The position numbers and the translations under genes are program-made. From a virus, in the IMG/VR virus record IMGVR_UViG_3300042691_018486, positions 1 through 38,188 of that record: a stretch of DNA of 38,188 nt; one strand, given 5' to 3'. The notes beneath the pieces were generated by a model. It was not told the origin of the DNA. It saw only the letters and a program-made list of their open reading frames with translations, and did no database searches. Shown piece after piece: positions 1-6,935 of this stretch (position 1 is the first letter of the stretch; each line of letters opens with the position of its first letter).

Positions 1-70
1 CGCGCCGGAAAAACGTGCCTTCGTCTGGTTGCGGCTTCTGCTGGTACAGCGCCGACCATTCACGCGGGCC
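1..70. repeat. 70-base exact repeat, left edge (copy at 37044-37113)
   Basis: These 70 bases are identical to 37044-37113. The match stops at base 71 (g here, a at 37114). Together with the equal-length repeat 1076-1145/38119-38188 it bounds two divergent versions of the terminase region. An exact repeat starting precisely at the sequence edge is typical of a contig cut at an assembly-graph junction. Confidence 0.9.
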
Positions 71-862
71 GATTGTCGCCTTGATCCGCCCCAACGCCTC
101 GATGTCATACCATTCCGGCCAGAGAGCCTCACCAGAGACGTTGATCGCCGGAAGCTCCAGAACCTCCCATTGCCCCCGATCATGCTCCAGCAAGCGCCCT
201 GCAAGGTCATCCTCGTGCCATCGCGTCTGGATCAGCACGATGGCACCGCCAGGCATCAGGCGGGTGTAGAGCGTCGAGCGATACCAATCCCACACCAGAT
301 CGCGGCGGCGCTCGCTGTCTGCCTCTTCCCGATCCTTGAACGGGTCATCAATCAGCGCGATGTCAGCACCGCGCCCGGTTACTGCCGTGCCCACACCGGC
401 AGCCACATAAGCCCCGCCGTGGTTTGTGTTCATCCGGTTCGCCGCCTGGCTGTCAGCCGCAAGGCCAACGCCCGGGAACACTTGCCCGAACTCCGGTTCT
501 GCCACGATGTTGCGCACGTTGCGCCCGAAGTCGTTGGCAAGGTCGCTGTTGTAGCTCGCCGCGATGATCTGGCGCTTCGGATTGCGGCCCAGACACCACG
601 CCGGGAACCGCTTCGAGGCCAGCTCTGATTTGCCATGACGCGGCGGCATGAAGATCATCAGCCGGTCGATCTCGCCGCGCTCTACAGCCTCCAGCTTTTC
701 GGCAATCAGCTTGTGGTGGCCAGCGGAGACATAGGCCGGGTTGGTGTACTCAGTGAAGCGAAGGAGCGACCGCCTCGCCAGCGCTGCCCGCACTTCGCTC
801 AGACTTGGCAAGGATGGATTCAAGCTGCTCAAGCTCGGCAGTGCTGAGGTTGCTGAGGTCAT
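1..862 (-). CDS. terL: terminase large subunit, allele A, C-terminus off the left edge
   Basis: The large terminase subunit is the ATP-driven motor and nuclease that packages phage DNA into the procapsid. This is the N-terminal 287 codons of TerL read leftwards from an ATG at 862; the frame is open to base 1 and leaves the window. It contains the Walker A segment PPRHGKSE near residues 73-80 and matches the complete copy at 36460-37905 codon for codon without indels, but differs at many sites between bases 71 and 862. Its start lies 113 bases inside the 3' end of terS, as in the other copy. The nuclease domain is not present here. I read it as a second allele of one locus, not a broken gene, because both copies are open and conserve the motifs. 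Confidence 0.9.
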   Translation of the reverse strand, partial: MTSATSALPSLSSLNPSLPSLSEVRAALARRSLLRFTEYTNPAYVSAGHHKLIAEKLEAVERGEIDRLMIFMPPRHGKSELASKRFPAWCLGRNPKRQIIAASYNSDLANDFGRNVRNIVAEPEFGQVFPGVGLAADSQAANRMNTNHGGAYVAAGVGTAVTGRGADIALIDDPFKDREEADSERRRDLVWDWYRSTLYTRLMPGGAIVLIQTRWHEDDLAGRLLEHDRGQWEVLELPAINVSGEALWPEWYDIEALGRIKATIGPREWSALYQQKPQPDEGTFFRR

Positions 863-1199
863 GCTTGTGCGTCACCGTGCTTTCGCTCTTGACCGTCACC
901 TTGTCCGAATAGCGCTGCGACCACTTGCCAATCAGCCGCAGCCGCGTGTCGATGCGAATGCGCTTGTCCGCCGCCGCCACAGGGTCAACCGAAGGCTTGT
1001 CAGCAATCTCTAGGCATTCATCCGCCAGAGCATCGCAGCCCAGTTCGCGCGCACGCGCGGAATGCGCGAATGCTCGCTCGTCCTTGTGCAGCCAATACCG
1101 AACCGAACTTTCCGCCTTGCCCATTTCACGGCAGATGGCGCGAAGCGATTTACCCTCCGCAAGCTGGCTGCAAATGTCGGCAATCTCTTGCTCGGTCAT
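750..1199 (-). CDS. terS: terminase small subunit, allele A
   Basis: The small terminase subunit recognises the packaging site and loads the large subunit. The protein has 149 residues. Its N-terminal half carries a predicted helix-turn-helix (LAEGKSLRAICREMGK region) followed by a charged helical segment; the C-terminus is less conserved. I chose the ATG at 1199 over an in-frame TTG at 1256 because the extra residues are Trp/Gly/Pro-rich and unlike the family. The last 113 bases overlap terL in another frame. Against the partial copy at the right end there are about 14 differences in 124 residues. Function is assigned from position before terL plus the helix-turn-helix, so it is somewhat less certain than TerL. 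Confidence 0.82.
   Translation of the reverse strand: MTEQEIADICSQLAEGKSLRAICREMGKAESSVRYWLHKDERAFAHSARARELGCDALADECLEIADKPSVDPVAAADKRIRIDTRLRLIGKWSQRYSDKVTVKSESTVTHKHDLSNLSTAELEQLESILAKSERSAGSAGEAVAPSLH
1076..1145. repeat. 70-base exact repeat, copy at the right edge (38119-38188)
   Basis: These 70 bases, inside terS, are identical to the last 70 bases of the window. The match begins right after a c/t mismatch (1075 versus 38118) and ends only because the window ends. It equals in length the repeat at the left edge. Confidence 0.9.
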
Positions 1200-1298
1200 T
1201 GTGCCACAGCCCCAAACGCAAAAGGGCCAACCAAACGGCCAGCCCCCAAGGCGCAATTCGCACCTATAGCGATTTGTCTACACGATCACGTAAAATGG

Positions 1299-1496
1299 TC
1301 AAGAGGGTTTGAAACGCTCCGGCAGTTCGCCGCTTTCCAGCAACTCAAGCACGATCGAAGCGGGGCCGCTGATGGGTATCTCGCCCTTTTCCCAGCGTCG
1401 GATCGTGCGAAGGTCAGCTATGCGGAGAAGCGCAGCTAGACCGGTCTGGGATAGACCGGCCTGCTGGCGGATTGTGCGGATGCGGGCGGGGGTCAT
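1299..1496 (-). CDS. small helix-turn-helix (XRE-like) protein
   Basis: A 65-residue protein with a compact helix-turn-helix: the segment IRTIRQQAGLSQTGLAALL is the usual scanning start of an XRE/Cro-type fold, followed by TIRRWEKGEIPISGPA, a typical recognition helix and turn. It has no further domain, so it is probably a DNA-binding regulator of phage or host genes. It is the last gene before terS and overlaps its upstream neighbour by four bases (ATGA at 1496-1493). The 99 bases between it and terS hold only a weak GGCC hairpin near 1225-1240. Its target is unknown; a role in late-gene control is possible from position alone. Confidence 0.75.
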   Translation of the reverse strand: MTPARIRTIRQQAGLSQTGLAALLRIADLRTIRRWEKGEIPISGPASIVLELLESGELPERFKPS

Positions 1497-1774
1497 GCGT
1501 TTCCGTTCAAGGCGGCGCGTTCATATGCGGCGGCGTAGAGAGGGTGGCCAGCGCGGATGCGCACACGCCCTTTTTCAAAATAATCGGTTTGGCTGTCGGT
1601 TTCGTTTTCGTAGCCATCAGCAAAGATGAAGTCGAGGGCGCGCCCGCTCTGGAAGTCCTTGGCGTAGATCGTAACGCAATCCTCGCCAGTCGAAACCATC
1701 TTGAAAGCGGAATACGTAACGCGAGCCTTGTCGCTGCCATTGGTGACGTTGTGCTTGTTGAACTTGATGGCCAT
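1493..1774 (-). CDS. hypothetical protein, 93 aa
   Basis: I do not recognise this protein. The chosen ATG at 1774 has a good ribosome binding site (AAAGGAA, about 7 bases upstream); an upstream ATG at 1801 is possible but has a poorer site. The protein is soluble and acidic towards its C-terminus, with no membrane segment, and contains a pattern suggestive of a small beta-sheet fold (ARVTYSAFKM, CVTIYAKDF). It is followed by the helix-turn-helix gene with a 4-base overlap, suggesting co-translation. A 5-bp GGGGC/GCCCC hairpin (1795-1807) lies just upstream of its ribosome binding site. Confidence 0.65.
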   Translation of the reverse strand: MAIKFNKHNVTNGSDKARVTYSAFKMVSTGEDCVTIYAKDFQSGRALDFIFADGYENETDSQTDYFEKGRVRIRAGHPLYAAAYERAALNGNA

Positions 1775-1872
1775 TTCCGTTTCCTTTGTGAGGCGGGGCA
1801 TTGCCCCTTGGTGTGACTCCCTTATGAGACATTTTGCCCTACCCTGCAAGCACAAAATGCACGCTGGGCAAA

Positions 1873-2004
1873 TTATTTCCCCGCCTCACTCCGAACAGAC
1901 AACACCCTTTTGCGCCGCCGTGGTTTGGGCTTCGGTTCCTCCGGTTCCTTGCGCTGGGCAAGCTGAAGGATGCGCAGCTTGGCGAACGTGCGAAAGCGTT
2001 TCAT
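1873..2004 (-). CDS. small basic protein, 43 aa
   Basis: A 43-residue, strongly basic protein whose second half alternates Glu-Pro and Lys-Pro before an Arg/Lys cluster (PKPKPRRRKR). The ATG at 2004 overlaps the stop of the preceding gene as ATGA, the dominant coupling style here, which is the main reason to accept it. The charge suggests nucleic-acid contact, but there is no recognisable domain. About 100 bases follow before the next gene. Confidence 0.5.
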   Translation of the reverse strand: MKRFRTFAKLRILQLAQRKEPEEPKPKPRRRKRVLSVRSEAGK

Positions 2005-2540
2005 GCGCCGATAGCCGCCGCCAAACGCTCCCCTGCCATGCGAATCTCCATCAGCGCAATGTCGGCAAACTTCCGGCGCGGCTCGAACCATGTCACCACA
2101 GCCCGCCCGATGCTCTTGTGGCGCGAAAGGCTCCCTCCCTGCTTCATGGCCCACTGCGCTAGGGAAACGTCCTCTACGGCCACCGCACGGGCAATATCGG
2201 CAAGGGCTCCAAGCTCGCGTTCGAGATACCCAAGTTCGATAGCGTTGCGGGTGGTCGAGAGACTTGCGCCGCCAGTGCCGCCGCCGATCATGCCGTCGAG
2301 CATCTTGCCAATGCTGTCGCGGATCAGGGAGCGCTCGTCCGCAATGGCAACGTCGCGATACCTGGTGAGGCCATCGAACTGGCGCTGTGTCAGCTTGCCC
2401 GTATCGGCCAGCGTGACGATCACAGGGACGCGGCGATAGGCCATGCCTGCGCTCACGTACTCCGCCTTTTCCATTTGCTCAGGTGTGGGCCGGATGTAGT
2501 CCTTGGCCTCAACGGTCTTGCGCTTGGTCTTGCGTGCCAT
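2001..2540 (-). CDS. hypothetical protein, 179 aa
   Basis: A 179-residue mixed-charge protein I cannot assign. It begins with a basic segment (MARKTKRKTVEAKDYIRP), continues with helical text, and has a Gly-rich stretch near residue 85 (GMIGGGTGGAS). I chose the ATG at 2540, which has AGGGAG eight bases upstream; the ATG at 2546 is too close to that site. It sits between the replication genes and terS, where lambdoid phages often keep a late regulator, but nothing in the sequence proves that role. It is coupled to the next gene by ATGA. Confidence 0.65.
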   Translation of the reverse strand: MARKTKRKTVEAKDYIRPTPEQMEKAEYVSAGMAYRRVPVIVTLADTGKLTQRQFDGLTRYRDVAIADERSLIRDSIGKMLDGMIGGGTGGASLSTTRNAIELGYLERELGALADIARAVAVEDVSLAQWAMKQGGSLSRHKSIGRAVVTWFEPRRKFADIALMEIRMAGERLAAAIGA

Positions 2541-2557
2541 CGTCATTGCTCCCTGTC

Positions 2558-2635
2558 TCAAAACTGAATCTCGCCGGGTTCCCAATCGTAGATGTCCCAG
2601 CCGAAGTTGATGCGGAGGAAGTCGCGGAGGGTCAC
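2558..2635 (-). CDS. micro-protein, 25 aa (GTG start)
   Basis: A 25-residue frame that opens with GTG overlapping the previous stop as GTGA and closes 17 bases before the next start. The peptide is rich in aromatic and acidic residues (FGWDIYDWEP). Only the coupling geometry, repeated through the whole operon, supports it; no family is recognised. Confidence 0.35.
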   Translation of the reverse strand: MTLRDFLRINFGWDIYDWEPGEIQF

Positions 2636-2817
2636 TTGCCGCCTCCCGTCATGATCGTCGCCAGCGTGTCCCGCAGCCCTTGGTGGTGTGTGGCGCGGTA
2701 GGCTTGGCGGATGGGTTCGGGATCGGTGCCGTCGCGTTTGGTGATCCAGGCATCGCGGATCAGGTCTGCGGTTGCCTTGCTCCATGCGCCGGTGAGGTCG
2801 TGGAAAATGTCGGTCAT
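2632..2817 (-). CDS. hypothetical protein, 61 aa
   Basis: A soluble, mostly helical protein with no domain I recognise. The ATG at 2817 has AAGG five bases upstream. The same frame extends to an ATG at 3000, which would couple by ATGA to the primase gene and give 122 residues, but that extension is encoded entirely by the repeat cluster 2845-2994 and looks like translated repeats. I prefer the short form while regarding both as possible. The stop overlaps a GTG that may start a 25-residue peptide. Confidence 0.55.
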   Translation of the reverse strand: MTDIFHDLTGAWSKATADLIRDAWITKRDGTDPEPIRQAYRATHHQGLRDTLATIMTGGGK

Positions 2818-2844
2818 ACGGCCTTGTCCCGAAGCTTGCCGGAA

Positions 2845-2994
2845 GGCCCTACGAAAGGGAAACGCGCCATTTGTGCGCCAAATGGCGCGCGATTTAGCGC
2901 GCATTTGCGCCAAATGGTTTCCCTTTAGGGCTTCCGGATTATTTGGCGCAAAAAAGCGCGCCAAATCTGCGCCATAAGATTTTTGATTTGGCGC
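2845..2994. repeat. iteron-like cluster, five GCGCCAAAT copies plus inverted repeat
   Basis: The 9-mer GCGCCAAAT occurs at 2875-2883, 2907-2915 and 2958-2966, and in reverse at 2941-2949 and 2986-2994, with close variants at 2864 and 2969. A larger imperfect inverted repeat is built around the first two (GGAAG-GCCCT near 2840-2850 against AGGGC-TTCC near 2927-2936, with GGGAAAC/GTTTCCC inside). The cluster directly follows the primase-helicase gene. Iterons next to an initiator or helicase gene are a common layout of phage and plasmid origins, so a replication origin is the leading interpretation. Confidence 0.6.
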
Positions 2995-2996
2995 AC

Positions 2997-5393
2997 TCAT
3001 TTCGCGGCCCCCGGGCGGGCATTTTCAGGTGCGAAAAGGCCGGTTCGTTCCTTGCGCTGCGCAGCGTCGTGATAGGGCTTTTCGACCAGCACGCCGTTCT
3101 TGATCCATGTCTTGACCAGCGCCGAAGCCTGCGCCTCTTTCATGCCAAGCTGATCGATCAAAACGCATCCGGCCCAGCGTCCGCTTTCCTTCGTCCCGCC
3201 GCGCGCCGAGGCAGTATAGCGGCTGCCAAGCGGGGCCCCGTGCGCGTCAAGAAGCCCGGCATCGATCCGGTCCAGCACGGCGTTGATCGAATGCAGGGAC
3301 ACCCCGTCAAGCATCCCCGGCGGGTTCCACGGCATAAGCGCGCCCACCTCGTCCGCAGGGTGTTCGTCGTCTCCGTTAGCCAGCGTGACGCTCTGCTTTT
3401 GGAACCAGCGCGCACGGCCCGACTTGAGCGACTGATTGGCCTTCGCGTCGTCGTACCGCACGTACAGGTGCCGGTCGGCTTCCTCGATACCTATCGCCGC
3501 CGCTTCTTCCTGCGTCATGGGCATGAGGGTGGCGCTGATGCGGGTGCTGTTCACAATCGCGCCAGCGCCGCGCACGACATTGGCATCGCCCGCGCCGTTC
3601 GCGGCATACTTGGTCGTGTGGTGCACCAGGTAGACCACGCAGCCGGTCGCGCGGGCGATCTCGTCGCGCCAGATGCGCATGGCCCATTTGACTTCGCTGT
3701 TGTCGTTCTCGTCGCCTTCGAACGTCTCGGTGAACGGGTCCACGATCAGCACGTCGATTTCATTGCGGCGGATGTAGTCTACCAGCACCGGCACAATGGG
3801 CTTGGCCGTCATGACGCGGCGCGCCTCATCAAAGCCCGCCACGATGATACCGTCGGTATCGGTGACGAGGTGCACCATGCCGCGCAAATCATCGACCGGC
3901 GCATTCATGACACGGCGCGCAGCAGCCAAGCGGCGGCGCTGCTCGTGGATATCATCCTCGACATTGATGACCAGCGTGCGGGCTTTGCGGCGCGGTTTGA
4001 TCTCGCCCCATGCCTCGCCGCGCGCCAATGCAATGGCGACTTGCAGGGTGAACAGCGACTTGCCCGAACCACCCGGCGCGGCAAGCATATGCGTGTAGCC
4101 TGAAAGCATAATGCCGGGGATGATCCATGGGCGCGTGGGAATGTCCGCTTCGTTGAAGTCGAAGGCGTCGACCACCTGCAGCGCGTCGGTTGGCTCAGGC
4201 ACCACCCCCGCAAGTTCCAGATAATCGGCGCCCGCCTCATAATCCGCTTCCCACGGACCCAGATCGTCCGCTTCCGGCATCGGTGCCTCTGCCATCCACT
4301 CAGGCGGCTCTGCGTGAAACTGCGGCGGGTAGGTCACGTTGTCCGAGCGGCGTTCGGCCCCAAGCTGGCGCAGCGCTGCCCTGCGGTCGCCGCCGTGCTT
4401 GTAATGCGCGAACAGATCGAAGGCATCGCCGTAGCAGCCCGCCGCGCACTTCTCGCCAAGCCCGGAAGCCGCGTCACTGCCCGACAGGCTGACCCACTTC
4501 GAACCCATGACGCGGGTTGCATAGGTTTCGCCGGTCTGCTGCGGACTGCGCCAATCCTCGTCATGGCGCGGGCATTGCGTGTAGCCGCACATCGCCAGCA
4601 TGTCGGCAATGGTGTTTGCCGCGTTGAAGTCATCGATCAGCGAGCCTTGATTGCCAGCGGGTCGCGCGGCGCGGCGGCGTTCGGCTTCGGCCTTGAGCTT
4701 GGCGCGTTCCTGTTCATCGGCGGCGCGCTGGCGGCGTAGGGCGGCGATACCTTCCGCGATGGTCCCAGCGCCCAGATCGAGGCCCGGCGCGTCCATGGTG
4801 CCGCGGCGTTCGAAGTGCAGGGGCTGGCCGTGCTCGTCCCGTAGCGGCGTGCCGGTCTTGTGCGCGTGCGGCACGTTCGGGAGATAGACGAGCTGGCCGG
4901 CACGAGAGAGAGCCCGGTCTGTCTTGATACCCTGCGCGTCCAGATAGGTAAACAGCGCCGTCTGTGCGTCATACCATGTGGCAAAGGGTACGGCTTCGGC
5001 CAGCGGCAGGATGATGCGCCAGCGGGTATCACCGGGGCGGCTGTGCGCGCTGCTGTAGATCAGCCATGCTGCGCCGCCCGTGAAGGCTTCCACGGCGGTC
5101 TGAATCGCGCCCCCGCTATGGTTGCCGCCGTCGATATCTGCCGCGAGCGTGACGAATGAACCGTTGGCCCGTTGCGCCTCATGTGACCGCGCGTCGAAGT
5201 CGCAGTAGCTTGACGGGATCATAGCCAGCCCGGCGGACTTCGGCTTGTTGTCCGGTGCCATCGTCCAGAGCGCGCTAAGGCTCCGCGTAGGATAGTCCTC
5301 GCCGGTCTTGATGCGGCTGTCCGCTTGGCCCCGGCAATAAGTGAACTGGTGGCCGTGCCATGATTGCGCGGCGGTTATGGGGAGGCTGCTCAT
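2997..5393 (-). CDS. replicative primase-helicase (AEP-like primase plus RepA/AAA_25-type helicase)
   Basis: A 798-residue replication protein. The C-terminal half is a RecA-fold hexameric helicase of the RepA/AAA_25 type: Walker A AAPGGSGKS at residues 438-446, Walker B DVLIVDPF near 547-554, and an HHTTK segment downstream. The N-terminal part has ADIDGG (about 85-90) and YSSAHSRP (about 113-120), which match the DxD and sxH motifs of archaeo-eukaryotic-type primases, so it probably primes as well as unwinds; that half is inferred. A Lys/Glu/Arg-rich coiled segment (about 220-245) and a Cys/His region (270-330) separate the two. It overlaps the methyltransferase gene by ATGA and is followed by the iteron-like cluster, which supports a role at the phage origin. 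Confidence 0.88.
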   Translation of the reverse strand: MSSLPITAAQSWHGHQFTYCRGQADSRIKTGEDYPTRSLSALWTMAPDNKPKSAGLAMIPSSYCDFDARSHEAQRANGSFVTLAADIDGGNHSGGAIQTAVEAFTGGAAWLIYSSAHSRPGDTRWRIILPLAEAVPFATWYDAQTALFTYLDAQGIKTDRALSRAGQLVYLPNVPHAHKTGTPLRDEHGQPLHFERRGTMDAPGLDLGAGTIAEGIAALRRQRAADEQERAKLKAEAERRRAARPAGNQGSLIDDFNAANTIADMLAMCGYTQCPRHDEDWRSPQQTGETYATRVMGSKWVSLSGSDAASGLGEKCAAGCYGDAFDLFAHYKHGGDRRAALRQLGAERRSDNVTYPPQFHAEPPEWMAEAPMPEADDLGPWEADYEAGADYLELAGVVPEPTDALQVVDAFDFNEADIPTRPWIIPGIMLSGYTHMLAAPGGSGKSLFTLQVAIALARGEAWGEIKPRRKARTLVINVEDDIHEQRRRLAAARRVMNAPVDDLRGMVHLVTDTDGIIVAGFDEARRVMTAKPIVPVLVDYIRRNEIDVLIVDPFTETFEGDENDNSEVKWAMRIWRDEIARATGCVVYLVHHTTKYAANGAGDANVVRGAGAIVNSTRISATLMPMTQEEAAAIGIEEADRHLYVRYDDAKANQSLKSGRARWFQKQSVTLANGDDEHPADEVGALMPWNPPGMLDGVSLHSINAVLDRIDAGLLDAHGAPLGSRYTASARGGTKESGRWAGCVLIDQLGMKEAQASALVKTWIKNGVLVEKPYHDAAQRKERTGLFAPENARPGAAK

Positions 5394-6058
5394 GCGGCTG
5401 CACCCCCGATAAAGAGATCACCCTGCCGCTGCGCTTGCTTGATGCGCTGGCAGGCAATGTCGAAATACTTGGGTTCGCGTTCGATCCCGATGAAGTCGCG
5501 GCCCATCTGGACGGCTGCAACGCCGGTTGTGCCGCTGCCCATGAAGGGATCTAGGATGGTTTCGCAGGGCGCTGGCAAATGGCCAATTGCCCACTTCATC
5601 ACGCCTATGGGCTTTTGCGTCGGATGATCGCCGCGTTGCTCTCCATTAGCGCGCAGCATTCCGTTCCACATATAGCTTATACGGCGCACAGCTTTAGGCA
5701 GGTTCGTCCATGCCAATTCGCAATCAGCGAAGTCGTTATCACCGTTCACCTTGTCCCATACCAGCCAGCACTTTGCTGCGGGGCAGTCATAATAATTTCC
5801 GCCAAAGATGATTTGCCAGCGGCCTGCCGCGCGCACTTGAGCCATGATCTCGGGCGCGATTGGTTCATTATCCCAATCGTCGTCTCCGTAGTCCCGTGTT
5901 GGCCCCAATCCCTTGCGTGTCTTGGCTTTACCCGCTGCCTCACCAATCCCATAAGGCGGGTCCGTAACCACCGCGTCCACCTTGCCCAGCGTCGGCAGCA
6001 CATCCCGGCAGTCGCCTAGGTAGAGCGTGGCGCGGCCAATCGTCACAGGTTCGCTCAC
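5390..6058 (-). CDS. DNA methyltransferase (N6-adenine/N4-cytosine, beta-type order), orphan
   Basis: A 222-residue site-specific DNA methyltransferase. The catalytic motif DPPY is at residues 33-36 and the AdoMet-binding motif DPFMGSGTTG at about 170-179, the order seen in the N6/N4 methylase family (Pfam N6_N4_Mtase). No restriction enzyme lies nearby, so it is an orphan, probably protecting phage DNA or marking sites for replication or packaging. I chose the GTG at 6058, which overlaps the preceding stop as GTGA; the longer upstream frame only shadows the 36-residue gene and the start of the Mom gene. The recognition sequence cannot be read from the protein. Confidence 0.88.
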   Translation of the reverse strand: MSEPVTIGRATLYLGDCRDVLPTLGKVDAVVTDPPYGIGEAAGKAKTRKGLGPTRDYGDDDWDNEPIAPEIMAQVRAAGRWQIIFGGNYYDCPAAKCWLVWDKVNGDNDFADCELAWTNLPKAVRRISYMWNGMLRANGEQRGDHPTQKPIGVMKWAIGHLPAPCETILDPFMGSGTTGVAAVQMGRDFIGIEREPKYFDIACQRIKQAQRQGDLFIGGAAA

Positions 6059-6165
6059 AGCCAACCGTCCTTCCTCAGAATATCGAGATACGCCGCGCGC
6101 TCGGCGGGCGGTTGCATGGCGGCAATGCGCAGCAGAACCGCGCGCAAGGCATCGCGGACGTTCAT
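6055..6165 (-). CDS. small protein, 36 aa
   Basis: A 36-residue, helical, Ala/Leu/Arg-rich peptide (VRDALRAVLLRIAAM) with a strong ribosome binding site (AAGAGGT, six bases before the ATG at 6165). It is locked between the Mom-like and methyltransferase genes by ATGA and GTGA overlaps, so it is probably made with them. No family recognised; it could be a small accessory subunit, but nothing shows that. Confidence 0.6.
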   Translation of the reverse strand: MNVRDALRAVLLRIAAMQPPAERAAYLDILRKDGWL

Positions 6166-6935
6166 GCGGCACCTCTTGAAATTGGAGCGGCCCCGAGGGA
6201 TTGAACCTCGCTCAGCACGGTTGGATCCGTGTCGTCCCATTGACGGGCCGCATGGGGTTTGGGGAAAGGCTGTTCTTTTAGCTTGACGCCTTTCGCAAAG
6301 CGCGGAGCCATGAAATACAGATAGCGGAACTGGCGGAGGTCATAAGACTTAGCACTGTCCCTGCCCGCTTGGATCACTGCCGCAGACTTCGACAGCTTAG
6401 GGTCGCGAGTCATCAGGCTGTTGTGATAAACAACGCCGTCCAATTCCCAGAAAGTCGCGGTGTGTTCTCCAAAATACCGAAACCCCGCAGCCTGATAGAC
6501 CGACCCAAACTTCCCGCAACGTTCGTCTGCGAAAGACTGTATCCATTTGATCTTGGGGTATTTGCGGCGAATAAACTTCACCGCATACGACAACGCACGG
6601 CTTTCAGAACAATGCGGCGCGATGTCATCCAGCCACATGCGGTTAAGTTCTAGATACTCATCAAGCTGCGTTCCCTCGACCACGCTTCCCCCGCTGGCCG
6701 GGTTCATCGCGTAGCCAAACTGCAAAACGCCCATGAACTGACCGGCGATAAAAACGCCGAGGTGAATGTAGGTGGCGCTATAGAACTTCCGGCTGTAGTG
6801 GTTGGCGACGATTACGCCGTTTGCAAAGTCGCGGCCAATTTCCTTGACGCAAAAAGCATCGTTCCCAAAGCCGATCACATCAGCCTGACCAAACAAGCTA
6901 GATTGCGCGGACATGATGTATGCTTTTTCTGTCAT
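6162..6935 (-). CDS. mom: Mom-family DNA adenine modification protein (GNAT fold)
   Basis: Mom of phage Mu converts adenine in DNA to a methylcarbamoyl derivative, protecting the genome from many restriction enzymes. This 257-residue protein shows the Mom layout: VANHYSRKF (about 43-51), a GNAT-like strand and turn IAGQFMGVLQFGYAMNP (63-79), LELNRMWL (95-102), SFAD (134-137) and SVYQAAGFRYFG (145-156). The ATG at 6935 overlaps the nuclease stop as ATGA; an internal ATG at 6914 is less likely. The last 30 or so residues are not Mom-like, and residues 229-251 are encoded by the tRNA-like fold at 6183-6251, so the tail may be an addition. A Com-type translational activator was not seen. Family assignment is by motif memory. 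Confidence 0.8.
   Translation of the reverse strand: MTEKAYIMSAQSSLFGQADVIGFGNDAFCVKEIGRDFANGVIVANHYSRKFYSATYIHLGVFIAGQFMGVLQFGYAMNPASGGSVVEGTQLDEYLELNRMWLDDIAPHCSESRALSYAVKFIRRKYPKIKWIQSFADERCGKFGSVYQAAGFRYFGEHTATFWELDGVVYHNSLMTRDPKLSKSAAVIQAGRDSAKSYDLRQFRYLYFMAPRFAKGVKLKEQPFPKPHAARQWDDTDPTVLSEVQSLGAAPISRGAA
6183..6251 (-). tRNA. degenerate or compact tRNA-Gly-like fold with encoded CCA
   Basis: Read on the minus strand, 6251-6187 gives 65 nucleotides with a perfect 7-bp acceptor stem (GCGGCCC/GGGCCGC), a 3-bp D-stem GTC/GAC around AATGGGAC, an anticodon hairpin CACGG-ATCCAA-CCGTG, a 5-base variable loop, and a perfect T-arm CGAGG-TTCAATC-CCTCG, followed by U and CCA. U73, the GCGG acceptor and a TCC triplet resemble bacterial tRNA-Gly(UCC). 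Defects: positions 8-9 are missing, the anticodon loop has six rather than seven bases, and one C is shared by the D and anticodon stems. It lies wholly inside the 3' end of the Mom-like gene. It may be a tRNA pseudogene, a tRNA mimic, or a fossil attachment site. Confidence 0.45.

Noticed and set aside
2875-2994. Resemblance of TTTGGCGC to the eukaryotic E2F site
   Set aside because: Coincidence: this is a bacteriophage and the repeats are explained better as iterons.
2943-4103. 386-codon open frame on the plus strand opposite the primase-helicase gene
   Set aside because: It is a by-product of GC-rich codons; the opposite frame has clear Walker motifs, and the plus frame is Arg/His/Ala-rich with no start site or family.
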